Of a stretch of 64,000 nt of DNA, positions 6,445-14,787 are shown piece after piece. The notes beneath the pieces were generated by a model, which was given only the letters and a program-made list of their open reading frames with translations, was not told the origin of the DNA and searched no databases. This stretch comes from an uncultured Bacilli bacterium. GTDB taxonomy: Bacteria > Bacillota_I > Bacilli_A > RF39 > UBA660. The position numbers and the translations under genes are program-made. The stretch covers positions 1 to 64,000 of the forward strand of contig CAKPHH010000001.1 in NCBI GenBank assembly GCA_934157235.1, in the 5' to 3' direction. Every line of letters starts with the position of its first letter. Within the stretch, counting starts at the first letter, position 1.

Positions 6445-8838
6445 ATGGCAAAAATATGGGAAAAAGAATGGTGGACAGGTAGAAACGATCTATATTTAGA
6501 TGATGCCAAAATAAAGATTGTTTATGATGACCTAGAGAGTATTAAAAATAGAGAAATACAAACAGCTCGTGACAATTGCAGAGAAGCTATTAGAAACTTA
6601 AATCAAGTAAGAGGAATGGAATATGTATATCAAATTGGAGAAAATTCTTTTGATGAATTATATGACGTTCAGATTGTCAGTGTAGTTGATGCAATAAAAA
6701 AACAAGTGGAAGCAAAAGTTGCTGATATTGAAGCTTATGACAATGCCTCATTCTTCGAGAAAGTTGGAAGTACTCTTGCTATGACAGGAGCAAAATTTGG
6801 CGAAGGTGTATTATCAGTATTTGAAAGTATCGGTGATGGTGTTATTTCAGTAGCTGGCTTTGTAGGTGGAGCTCTTGGAAATAAAGAATTCCAAGATGGT
6901 TGTGCTGAAGCTATAAAGAAGTCATGGTCACATGATGTCTTCAATTTCTATTACAATAGTGATTTTGCAAAAGCAAGTGTTTATACTGAAAATAGTGGTC
7001 TTGCTTCGATTGCCAAACTGGCGGGACAAACAGCGGGTTACTTAGCATTAGGAGGATTTGCTAGTGGCGTTGGTGCTACATGGGCAACATCAGGTAAAGG
7101 TGTCGTAAAAGCAATTGGTACTTTTGCCCAGTCAACAACAAGAGTAAATACCGTAACTGCTGCCTTAGGTGGTTTAGGTCAAGGTACGGAAACTGGACTT
7201 AATGCTGGTCTTGACTACAACGATGCCTTTAAAAGAGGTGTGGTTCAAGGTGTTGTACAAGGTGGACTTGCATATGGCTTTGGTAAACTTGGTGAAGCCA
7301 GTCAAAGAAGTGCCGCTGTAAAAGGTGCAGAACAACAAATCGATGATGCTGCTAGAATCGTTGAAAATTCAAAGACAGCCTTACCATCAACTTCGGCAGA
7401 AGTAAATGCTAAAGCAGCCACCGAATTAACAAAAGCCAAAGATGTCCTTGCAGCCAAGGACACCATTCTTGCTAATGCCAAAAATGCCACATACCAAGGT
7501 TATACAGATTCAATTACTCAGGCTGGTCAAAAACTTGGAACATCACTTGCTCAAGATGGAATTAAAGCAACAGTTAAGACAACAATCAGTAACGCTGCTA
7601 CTCAAGTTAAAGATGGCTTTAGTAACTTAGGCCAAAAGATAGGAGAAGGACAATTACCTAAACCTAATATTGGCCAAAAAGCAACTCCAATAGAAAGTGC
7701 TAAGAATGCAGCCACAACAATTTACAATAATGCACCTAAGCCAGTAAGAGCAGCCGTCGAATTAACTGGAAAAGTTGCTACCGCTCCAGTTCGTGCAGTA
7801 GGAAATATTGGAAAGACAATGGTAAGCTCAGTAGCAAATGTTGCTAAGGCTCAACCAACAACTCTTGGAAAAGTGGCAACAGCTAGTATCGGTGTACTTG
7901 GTGTTGGAACAGGAATAGCTGCAAACTATGACAATGGTCTTGCTAGAACAATTAATACAGGTTTAACTGCTATGGAGCCAGACCTTCAAGCAATGAATAA
8001 TTCTATTCAAACAAATACAGGTCTACCTATAAATGGTACTACAAATAATGGTAATACAAATGTTACTCCACCTAGTGGAACAACTACTGGAGGACCATAT
8101 GGTGGCAACGGTCAACAAACATCAACGACTCCACCAGGACCAGGACAGACAACTGGAGGTACCACAACAGCTCCAAGTGCTCCTACAGAAGTAATAGACC
8201 CAAGTGATGGTATTGATCCAGTAAAACCAAATCCAATAGATGGCACAGATGATCCAAAAGACTCAGATGACCCAACTAAACCAGACGATGGCGATAATAA
8301 AAAGGGTCAAGATGATCCAACTAAGCCAGAGGACAAAGATACTACAACTCCAACACCAACGCCAACAGAACCAGACCATGGTGGTGGTGGAAGAACAGAT
8401 TATGGTGATTGGTCAGTACCAGCTCCTGGAGATATTACAGAACCAGAAATGCCTGATGGTGAATTACCAATAGAAGAACCAAGCGATGGCGATGATCTAA
8501 TCAATCCTGATGAAACTGAAGAAAGTATATATACAATCCCAACAGACTTATCAGGAGTAGCAACAACGAAAAAGAAAACTAACAATAATAGTGCTTTACC
8601 AATTCTTGGTGGCCTAGGTGCAGCAGCTGCTGTAGGTGTTGGTGCTAAAATATATATGGACAATAAAAAGAACAATGATAATGGTGAAGATGACAATTAC
8701 GAAGAAGATGAATTTAATTTCACAGATGATAACAATCTTCTTGCGGATGAATGGAAAGAAAATGATGACTCAAGTATAGATTTTAATCAACTTGTAAATG
8801 AAGCAAGTGAAGAAAACGATGACTTGGGAGAAATATAG
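6445..8838 (+). CDS. Large type VII-cargo-like protein with Pro/Thr/Asp-rich linker and C-terminal membrane anchor
   Basis: This 797-residue protein has several zones. Residues 1-95 are helical (EKEWWTGRNDLYLDDAKIK onward), resembling the helical head of LXG-type proteins. Residues 105-300 are Gly/Ala-rich and hydrophobic, like the pre-toxin region of type VIIb substrates. Residues 300-500 are Ala/Lys-rich. Residues 520-690 form a repetitive Pro/Thr/Asp/Gly linker with degenerate DDPTKP repeats. A hydrophobic helix (about 717-738) is followed by a very acidic tail. There is no classical signal peptide, and no C-terminal nuclease or other toxin domain. It may be a surface structural component rather than a toxin. 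Location in a WXG100/DUF4176 operon supports type VIIb export. Confidence 0.55.
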   Translation: MAKIWEKEWWTGRNDLYLDDAKIKIVYDDLESIKNREIQTARDNCREAIRNLNQVRGMEYVYQIGENSFDELYDVQIVSVVDAIKKQVEAKVADIEAYDNASFFEKVGSTLAMTGAKFGEGVLSVFESIGDGVISVAGFVGGALGNKEFQDGCAEAIKKSWSHDVFNFYYNSDFAKASVYTENSGLASIAKLAGQTAGYLALGGFASGVGATWATSGKGVVKAIGTFAQSTTRVNTVTAALGGLGQGTETGLNAGLDYNDAFKRGVVQGVVQGGLAYGFGKLGEASQRSAAVKGAEQQIDDAARIVENSKTALPSTSAEVNAKAATELTKAKDVLAAKDTILANAKNATYQGYTDSITQAGQKLGTSLAQDGIKATVKTTISNAATQVKDGFSNLGQKIGEGQLPKPNIGQKATPIESAKNAATTIYNNAPKPVRAAVELTGKVATAPVRAVGNIGKTMVSSVANVAKAQPTTLGKVATASIGVLGVGTGIAANYDNGLARTINTGLTAMEPDLQAMNNSIQTNTGLPINGTTNNGNTNVTPPSGTTTGGPYGGNGQQTSTTPPGPGQTTGGTTTAPSAPTEVIDPSDGIDPVKPNPIDGTDDPKDSDDPTKPDDGDNKKGQDDPTKPEDKDTTTPTPTPTEPDHGGGGRTDYGDWSVPAPGDITEPEMPDGELPIEEPSDGDDLINPDETEESIYTIPTDLSGVATTKKKTNNNSALPILGGLGAAAAVGVGAKIYMDNKKNNDNGEDDNYEEDEFNFTDDNNLLADEWKENDDSSIDFNQLVNEASEENDDLGEI

Positions 8839-8881
8839 TATAAACCTTTATTAATATAAAAAGAGGAAAAGGAGAAATAAT

Positions 8882-9241
8882 ATGAAAGAAAGATTTTTAC
8901 CAATTGGTACAGTAGTATTACTAAAAGGTGGAAAGAAAGAAGTAATGATAACAAGTTATTGTATCTTCCCAACCAAAGTTCAAAAACCTAATGGAGAAGC
9001 ATTGGGTGAAGCCCCAAAAATGTATGAATATGGAGGCTGCATTTATCCAGAAGGTATTCTTGATAGTAATATGGCATGTGCTTTCAACCATGGACAAATT
9101 GAAAAAATTATCTATTTAGGATATGAGTCAGAACAACAAAAAGAATTATCAAAAATTCTAAATGCTGGTTATGAAGCTTATAAAGCTAAATATGAAAGTA
9201 CAGACAAAAAAGAAACCAATACAGAAGGAACCAATGAATAG
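8882..9241 (+). CDS. DUF4176-family protein, type VIIb-associated
   Basis: This 119-residue soluble protein shows the DUF4176 pattern: LPIGTVVLLKGGKKEVMITSY at residues 5-25, a central YEYGGCIYPEGI, and FNHGQIEKIIYLGYE near 75-90. DUF4176 proteins are commonly encoded with LXG substrates of the type VIIb secretion system in Firmicutes, and their biochemical role is unclear. It is the last gene of the operon, with a terminator overlapping its stop codon. Confidence 0.75.
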   Translation: MKERFLPIGTVVLLKGGKKEVMITSYCIFPTKVQKPNGEALGEAPKMYEYGGCIYPEGILDSNMACAFNHGQIEKIIYLGYESEQQKELSKILNAGYEAYKAKYESTDKKETNTEGTNE

Positions 9242-9253
9242 TTCCTTTTTTTT
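9225..9253 (+). terminator. Terminator of the type VII-like operon
   Basis: The stem AAGGAAC/GTTCCTT with a 9-base loop is followed by a long T tract. The stem overlaps the last codons and stop of the DUF4176 gene. Confidence 0.85.
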
Positions 9254-9320
9254 GGCTAATTTTCAAAAAGTGCATATAGAGTCCAAACCTCTACACATAC
9301 TAAAAATTATCTATCCTTTT

Positions 9321-10448
9321 TTATTTGACTTTGTATCTCTTATCTTTCTCCATAGAAATATTTAAAATAATTCCCACTAATAACATATAAGAGAGTAGAC
9401 TAGATCCTCCATAAGAAATAAATGGTAGCGTAATCCCTGTAATCGGAACAAGTCCCACCGTCATACCTATATTTTGTACTTGCTGAAACAAAAGCATCGC
9501 TACAATCCCAATCAAAATATATTTATCGGTATCATTAATTTTTCGCCTAGCCATTTTTATAATATTAACATCAAAATATATAATAATCCCTAGCAATAAA
9601 ATGACTCCTAAAAATCCAAAATTAGAAGCAAATACCGCAAAGATAAAATCTGTAGAAGACTCTGGAAAATAAACTGGTGTCTTATTAAAACCATGTCCCA
9701 ATAATCCTGCCGAACCAATTGCGGCTAAGGCATTTTCTAATTGTAATCCAGAACCATTTTTCCAATCAAATAATCTTTCCAATCTATAATAAATTGAATT
9801 TCCAAAAATATTAATAAATACATCTTCTTTAAAAAAGTAAAGTCCTAAAAATCCCCCCACACCAACCATAACCAAAAAACTAGCTATAACAAACCATCTG
9901 GCTCTAATTCCTGATGCAAATATCATAGCAACATATATAATTAAATAAATAATAACAGCCCCTGTATCTGGCTGTAAAAAGGTAAGTATTGAAGGAATAA
10001 GTACAATGCCAAATGACTTTAAAATAAACAAAAACTCCTCCCAAACAGTAGGATTCTTATAATCTCTTCTAAAAGAATGTATCATACTAGCTAGAACTAA
10101 CATAATAAAAATCTTCATAAATTCACTAGGCTGTACACTACCAATTCCTGGTATTATCAACCAACATTTACTATTATTGATAGGCTTTCCAAATAGTAAT
10201 AAGCAAACCAATAACAAATTCCCAATAGCATATAAAATCCATGTATGCCTATATAAATACTCATTCTTCATCTTCACTAAAAAAACAACAAGTAAGGCTC
10301 CAACCAAGTACCAAATACCTTGTTTTAAAGCTAAATTACCAAGTGCTTTAGATGTATAAGTCAAAGCACTATAAATTGTCATAATACTAATAATAGCCAT
10401 CAATACAATTGGAACAACTATATTTAAATTTATTTTAAATTTTCTCAT
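9321..10448 (-). CDS. rodA: RodA/FtsW/SpoVE-family peptidoglycan glycosyltransferase (RodA-like)
   Basis: This 375-residue polytopic membrane protein of the SEDS family polymerises lipid II into glycan strands together with a class B penicillin-binding protein. Family landmarks are visible: SVQPSEFMKI after the fourth helix, TFLQPDTGAVI, and the C-terminal ITGITLPFISYGGSSLLSYM. It is one of two SEDS genes here. The other (44265) has the FtsW-like large extracellular loop; this one stands alone as elongation genes often do. It is transcribed against the type VII-like operon. Confidence 0.85.
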   Translation of the reverse strand: MRKFKINLNIVVPIVLMAIISIMTIYSALTYTSKALGNLALKQGIWYLVGALLVVFLVKMKNEYLYRHTWILYAIGNLLLVCLLLFGKPINNSKCWLIIPGIGSVQPSEFMKIFIMLVLASMIHSFRRDYKNPTVWEEFLFILKSFGIVLIPSILTFLQPDTGAVIIYLIIYVAMIFASGIRARWFVIASFLVMVGVGGFLGLYFFKEDVFINIFGNSIYYRLERLFDWKNGSGLQLENALAAIGSAGLLGHGFNKTPVYFPESSTDFIFAVFASNFGFLGVILLLGIIIYFDVNIIKMARRKINDTDKYILIGIVAMLLFQQVQNIGMTVGLVPITGITLPFISYGGSSLLSYMLLVGIILNISMEKDKRYKVK

Positions 10449-10533
10449 TTAACCAAAACCTTTCATTTATATTATGCCAAAATCAATCAATTTTTATTTT
10501 TTTATTTCATAAAATATAAAAAGGAGAAAAAAT

Positions 10534-10836
10534 ATGAAAAAATTACCTAAAATATATCAAAATGAAATAACAAAAAAAATTAACAATAACAAAACTGTCT
10601 GTTATTTAAAAGAAGAACCTCTAGATCCTTATACAGGAATACCAACCATTCTCGAAAAAATAGACCAAGTCTTTTCTGGTTATGGTTATTCTTACAATAT
10701 TCCTGTCACTATAAAAACTACTACTAACACTTACAACACCAGTCTAATTGCTAAAACCGAAAAAAATATAATCACTCTTGATAATGATATTATTCCAATA
10801 TCTGAAATAATAGACTTCCAAATTACTAAAAAATAA
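10534..10836 (+). CDS. Uncharacterised 100-residue protein
   Basis: No family is recognised with confidence. It is small, basic and soluble, with a predicted beta-rich second half (VTIKTTTNTYNTSLIAKTEKNIITLDNDIIPISEIIDFQI) that resembles a short SH3- or YolD-like barrel. AAAGGAG lies before the ATG and the gene is monocistronic, with its own terminator. It stands between RodA and the spore-coat-like genes. Confidence 0.55.
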   Translation: MKKLPKIYQNEITKKINNNKTVCYLKEEPLDPYTGIPTILEKIDQVFSGYGYSYNIPVTIKTTTNTYNTSLIAKTEKNIITLDNDIIPISEIIDFQITKK

Positions 10837-10870
10837 AAAAGATTGCTAAAAACTTAAACAATCTTTTTTT
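10835..10870 (+). terminator. Rho-independent terminator
   Basis: AAAAAAGATTG pairs with CAATCTTTTTTT across a 13-base loop immediately after the stop codon of the 100-residue gene. The A tract on the left and the T tract on the right let it serve the CotZ-like genes on the minus strand as well. Confidence 0.8.
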
Positions 10871-10884
10871 ATTTTACTTCATCC

Positions 10885-11286
10885 TTAGCATAATTCTACA
10901 TAGGTATCGGCTAAACATTGTAATGCTCCTACGCAATTTAAATCCAATGTAAAGAATTGATTTGTACTAACGTAACCATCATTAGTAGTATTAGGATATA
11001 AAATTCTACATGTACAACAACATTCATCTAAAGCTTCAATTCTAAATACAGTTGATTGTCTAGTTTCATTATTTAGAGTATATGGAAAACTCCAAGCATT
11101 ACCAGTACAACAATTGTATAAAGTAATTGGTCTAGTATTATAACAAATACTATTACATACAGGACCTAAAAAAGGTTTATCACACCCAGAATAACTTTCA
11201 TTATCAAAGTCCTGTTTTTGAAGTACTAATATTTTTCTTAATACATCAGATAAGCAACATGTACGTGATTTGTCTTCACAACCCAT
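10885..11286 (-). CDS. CotY/CotZ-family Cys-rich spore coat-like protein (copy 1)
   Basis: This 133-residue protein has 17 or so Cys, some in pairs or triplets (CCC in DECCCTC, CCTG). It follows the Spore_coat_CotZ layout: an N-terminal Cys-containing helix, CNSICYNTRPITLY, then FRIEALDE, then a C-terminal NCVGALQCL. In Bacillus, CotY and CotZ cross-link into the outermost spore crust. It lies 16 bases downstream of a paralogue in the same direction. GAAAGGAGG lies before the start. It is evidence that the lineage makes spores or descends from spore formers. Confidence 0.7.
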   Translation of the reverse strand: MGCEDKSRTCCLSDVLRKILVLQKQDFDNESYSGCDKPFLGPVCNSICYNTRPITLYNCCTGNAWSFPYTLNNETRQSTVFRIEALDECCCTCRILYPNTTNDGYVSTNQFFTLDLNCVGALQCLADTYVELC

Positions 11287-11302
11287 AATCTAAACCTCCT
11301 TT

Positions 11303-11686
11303 CTATAAATTAGAAACAACAACATCTTCTAGACACTGTACTGCACAAATACAACTTAAATTAACATTAATAAAACTTCCACTAGCAATATAATCATTAC
11401 CATCTTTATATAATACCCTAAGAGTTACACTATCATCATTAACTTTATGAACTCTAAATAAAGAACTCGATTGAACAGCATTATTATTATCTGTATAATT
11501 TGCACTTAGTAAAATACCTCTCTTATTATATAGAGTAATAACTCTTGTATTATAACAAATACAATTAATAGTAGGTCCTAAAAAGGGTTTAGTGCAGCCT
11601 TCCTCAAAACAACAATCATCCTTAGAATTATCTTGTAGTAGAGCTATAAGCTTTAACAAATTCTTAATACATCGATTAGTAGTCAT
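11303..11686 (-). CDS. CotY/CotZ-family Cys-rich spore coat-like protein (copy 2)
   Basis: This 127-residue paralogue of the gene at 10885 shares CTKPFLGPTINCICYNTRVITLY, FRVHKV and LSCICAVQCLED. I placed the start at ATG 11686, not the upstream GTG, because AGAGGTG is six bases before it. The two genes form a short operon, as cotY and cotZ do in Bacillus. A protein self-assembling through disulfides on the spore surface is the expected role; regulation by a mother-cell sigma factor is assumed, not seen. Confidence 0.7.
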   Translation of the reverse strand: MTTNRCIKNLLKLIALLQDNSKDDCCFEEGCTKPFLGPTINCICYNTRVITLYNKRGILLSANYTDNNNAVQSSSLFRVHKVNDDSVTLRVLYKDGNDYIASGSFINVNLSCICAVQCLEDVVVSNL

Positions 11687-11833
11687 AGTACCCACCTCTT
11701 TATCTATTTCTAATATAAAGTATTCAAAAACTAATATTTGGTGTTTATAAATACCTATATAATTATATGTCCCATTAAATAAAATATCTTTATTTTTTAT
11801 ATTACTTGTTATATAATTAAGATGGTGATAAAA

Positions 11834-12139
11834 ATGGAATATGTTGTTATAGCAGTTATCTTACTAATTATTTTACTAGCAATCCTAAAGGCTAATAAAA
11901 AAGATGCCGGTTTGGACTTTAACAAATTAGTAGAATATTTAGGTGGTAAAGAAAATATTATTGATACTGAAATTAATCTATCAAGATTCAAAGTTACTTT
12001 AAAAGATGTTAGTAAAGCTAATAAAGAAGGAATTCAAAAACTTGGTGCTAAAGGAATCCTTGAAATAGATAATCAATTAAAAATAGTTTTAGGTTCTGAA
12101 TCTAAACAACTAAAAAAGTACATAGATGAAATAAAATGA
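11834..12139 (+). CDS. Membrane-anchored PTS EIIB-like domain lacking the catalytic Cys
   Basis: One N-terminal membrane helix (about residues 2-18) precedes a glucose-family PTS EIIB domain: LVEYLGGKENII, VTLKDVSKANKEGIQKLGAKGILEIDNQLKIVLG. In EIIB the phosphorylated Cys precedes the TRLR motif; here the segment reads INLSRFK, so the Cys is replaced (Asn by my alignment). It cannot carry phosphate the usual way. No EIIC or EIIA gene is adjacent. Start ATG 11834 is preferred because GGTG lies just upstream. It may be a sensor or scaffold. Confidence 0.7.
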   Translation: MEYVVIAVILLIILLAILKANKKDAGLDFNKLVEYLGGKENIIDTEINLSRFKVTLKDVSKANKEGIQKLGAKGILEIDNQLKIVLGSESKQLKKYIDEIK

Positions 12140-12158
12140 CAAAATTTGTCATTTTTTT
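12134..12158 (+). terminator. Terminator after the EIIB-like gene
   Basis: AAATGACAAA pairs with TTTGTCATTT across a 1-2 base gap and is followed by T residues. It overlaps the TGA stop codon. The short loop weakens the call slightly. Confidence 0.65.
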
Positions 12159-12217
12159 CATATTTCGACAAAATACGACATACTAAAATTATATAATTCA
12201 AAATAAGAGGTGTACTT

Positions 12218-13456
12218 ATGCCAGTATTTGAAAATATTATTTTATTATTCGTATTTTTGTTTTTTCCTATAACTTGTTACTTAATTTATATTACTCATTT
12301 AAGTAATATGGATAAAACAGAACAAAATATCTTATTAGATATCTCTTTAATATCCGCTTTATTTTTAATCGTTCGGTATATTAATGATAAATCTATATAC
12401 ATACTTCTTTTTTATAATATTCCTTTATTATTAGCCTATATAAAAGGTAAAGTTCCTACTATAATAACTTTATCGATAGCTATAATTATCTTTTATAATC
12501 TCTACATCGATATACCTATATTGTTTTTAATAATTGAATATAGTATTTATTTTCTTATCTATTTATATACTTCCAAATCTAAAGAAAAAGAATCTAAATT
12601 TTTAGATATCTTTGTCTTTATAAAAATACTAGTAATTTCCTTCATTGTTTTCTATATTATAAATTCTAATGGACCTATTATAAATAATTTAATATATGTA
12701 GTCGCAACTTCTAGCATCTTTATAATTTTTACTTACATAAGTTTATTCTTATTTGAAAAGGGTGAAGATATAACTAATTTATATAGTGTAATTAAAGAAT
12801 CCAAGAAAGATAAATTACTATTTGAATCTTTATCTAAATTAACTCATGAATTAAAAAATCCTATTTCAGTCTGTAAAGGTTATCTTGAAATAATTGATAG
12901 AAATGGTTACCAAAAAGCTCCAAAGTATTTACCAATCATCTCTAGTGAAATAGAAAGATCTTTATCAGTAATAAATGATTTTTCTTCTCTTGGTAAACTA
13001 AAAGAATTAAATAAAGAAGAAGTAGACATACAAATGTTATTAGAAGAAATAATAAACATTCTAAATCCATTATTTAAAAAGTATAACGCTAATATCTATC
13101 TAAATGTAAAGCAAGACGTCTATTTAAATCTTGATTATTTAAGAATGAAACAAGTCTTTGTAAACATTCTAAAAAATGCCCTAGAGGCTAGAAAAGAAGA
13201 TACCTGCCTAAATGTTCAAATCGACGTGAAAAAGTCTTTAAATGATATAAAAATAATAATTAAAGATAATGGAATAGGGATGGATAAAAATACACTAGAT
13301 AAAATAACTGAAATATTTTATACAACTAAAGCAAATGGTAATGGACTAGGTGTAGTCTTATCCAAAGAAATAGTAGAAATGCATCATGGTACTATTAATT
13401 ATAAATCTCAAAAAGAAAAAGGAACGACTGTTACTATAACCTTACCATGTAATTAA
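12218..13456 (+). CDS. Membrane sensor histidine kinase, KinB-like
   Basis: This 412-residue protein has about six membrane helices in residues 1-180 and no PAS, HAMP or large extracellular sensor domain. A HisKA domain follows with His210 in LSKLTHELKNPIS. The HATPase domain shows N-box NILKNALEA, G1 DNGIGMD and G2 GNGLGV. The layout resembles Bacillus KinB, which feeds the sporulation phosphorelay. There is no response regulator beside it, as is usual for sporulation kinases. Its position near the CotZ-like pair makes that role attractive but unproven. Confidence 0.75.
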   Translation: MPVFENIILLFVFLFFPITCYLIYITHLSNMDKTEQNILLDISLISALFLIVRYINDKSIYILLFYNIPLLLAYIKGKVPTIITLSIAIIIFYNLYIDIPILFLIIEYSIYFLIYLYTSKSKEKESKFLDIFVFIKILVISFIVFYIINSNGPIINNLIYVVATSSIFIIFTYISLFLFEKGEDITNLYSVIKESKKDKLLFESLSKLTHELKNPISVCKGYLEIIDRNGYQKAPKYLPIISSEIERSLSVINDFSSLGKLKELNKEEVDIQMLLEEIINILNPLFKKYNANIYLNVKQDVYLNLDYLRMKQVFVNILKNALEARKEDTCLNVQIDVKKSLNDIKIIIKDNGIGMDKNTLDKITEIFYTTKANGNGLGVVLSKEIVEMHHGTINYKSQKEKGTTVTITLPCN

Positions 13457-13457
13457 A

Positions 13458-13490
13458 AAAGATTAGCAAAACTAATCTTTAATTTTTTTA
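13458..13490. terminator. Bidirectional terminator between convergent genes
   Basis: A perfect 9-bp stem AAAGATTAG/CTAATCTTT with a 5-base loop has an A tract on the left and a T-rich run on the right. It lies between the kinase gene and the convergent Cys-cluster gene and overlaps the end of the latter. Confidence 0.75.
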
Positions 13491-14134
13491 TATGTTTTAA
13501 CTGCCTTTTTATATTTTTCTCTGGCATTATTAAGTTCAGTTGGAAAACATTCTGCTAGTTGTGGTAAAGTCCGACCAAGATCATGAATCTCTAGTTCTGA
13601 GACTCCTTCGTATTGTTCTGTCATTACCTCAAAAAAAACTCTCTCAACATCTTCTCTAAAAACTTCATTAACGCTTTTACCAGTATAACGTTTAACCATT
13701 CTTCCAAGTAAATTTTGATGTGGCAACCATTTTTCTAATTCTTTTATATGATCAACCGATGGTCTGCATTCATATATTCCAAAAATATTTTTCTTTGGAA
13801 TAAGAGTTGCTCCTCCTGATGGTCTATGTTCTAAGTCATATGAACATCCAGTTTCAGTTAACATTGAACATTCTCTTTTCATCGAAAATAAATCAACTAC
13901 ATCACGATCCTTATTTCTTGCTCTTAAGTATAGAATAGGAAAAGCAATCGTTTTACCATTAATCTTTTGAATATCAATTCCTGCAACAATTGATATATTT
14001 CCAGTCTCTAACGCTTTTAAAATTTCACTTTTAGTAATACTAGGAAAATCACTAACAAAGTAGTCACATCCTGATTTTTTACAACATACCCCTCCACATG
14101 AACTACAAATATTTTTATTTTCATATCTTTGCAT
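13472..14134 (-). CDS. YkgJ-like Cys-cluster protein
   Basis: This 220-residue soluble protein begins with a dense Cys cluster (CSSCGGVCCKKSGCDYF) and has further Cys in REC, TGC and YEC. This is the pattern of the YkgJ/CxxCxxCC family, thought to bind zinc or an iron-sulfur cluster. Function is unknown. The start at 14134 is supported by GGGGGA upstream; an upstream in-frame start exists without a ribosome site. The second half is helical and charged (REKYKKAVKTYKKIKD tail). Confidence 0.65.
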   Translation of the reverse strand: MQRYENKNICSSCGGVCCKKSGCDYFVSDFPSITKSEILKALETGNISIVAGIDIQKINGKTIAFPILYLRARNKDRDVVDLFSMKRECSMLTETGCSYDLEHRPSGGATLIPKKNIFGIYECRPSVDHIKELEKWLPHQNLLGRMVKRYTGKSVNEVFREDVERVFFEVMTEQYEGVSELEIHDLGRTLPQLAECFPTELNNAREKYKKAVKTYKKIKD

Positions 14135-14362
14135 AATAATCCCCCATTTACAAGTAATGTATTTTACCATCTTTCTTGTAAATTTACAATAAAAAACAAA
14201 ATCCAAAATAAAAAGGCACTTAATTCGTAAAAATTAAATGTCATCAAAATACCAGGTATACATTTAGTTAACTAAATGCTCACTATCTAAAATTAACATA
14301 ATAAACTGACACATACAAGTAAACCCAATAAAAAATATCTAAAGAAAAAAAGTCTTTCGACT

Positions 14363-14626
14363 TTATTGATAGTAGTAATTATTACTAAAACTATTATAAC
14401 CATATGGATAATAAGGTACTGGATATACTGGGTAATATGGATAAACTTTATTAGGATTCATGTTATTTATTTGATTGTTATTAGCAATGCCATATCCCAG
14501 TGCTGTTCCGGCTAGCCCTCCAACAACAAAAGGTGCCCAAAAGAATCTTTCTCCATTGTTATTATAGGAATAAACAGGATAGTTTTTATTATTCATACCA
14601 TACGAAACATTTCTATAAGGATTCAT
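14363..14626 (-). CDS. Small Asn/Tyr-rich protein with a Gly-rich membrane helix
   Basis: The 87-residue product has a Tyr/Asn-rich N-terminus, one hydrophobic Gly/Ala segment (WAPFVVGGLAGTALGYGIA) and a repetitive YYPVYPVPYYPYGYN tail. The composition resembles small coat- or surface-associated proteins of spore formers, and also the YjcZ-like protein at 43966, but no family is recognised. GGAGGGAC lies upstream of the ATG. The 160 bases between it and the Cys-cluster gene contain nothing I can identify. Confidence 0.55.
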   Translation of the reverse strand: MNPYRNVSYGMNNKNYPVYSYNNNGERFFWAPFVVGGLAGTALGYGIANNNQINNMNPNKVYPYYPVYPVPYYPYGYNSFSNNYYYQ

Positions 14627-14712
14627 AAAAGTCCCTCCTTATAATAATTTATGAAAAAATCTAAATTATGTTCAAAATTTAAATTCCAAATTCAAATAAC
14701 AAAATATTTTCA

Positions 14713-14740
14713 TTGCTAAAAAATAAAATTCTGATATAAT
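14713..14740 (+). promoter_or_regulatory. Promoter for rluB
   Basis: TTGCTA (14713-14718) and TATAAT (14735-14740) are 16 bases apart, 47 bases before the rluB start. Confidence 0.6.
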
Positions 14741-14787
14741 AGTCAAGCAACCAAATTTATTGTATAATAAAAATAGAGGTGATACTA

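Noticed and set aside
8240..8473. Gln-rich 77-codon frame within the large type VII-like gene
   Set aside because: It is a +1 shadow of the repetitive Pro/Thr/Asp linker and lacks a ribosome site.
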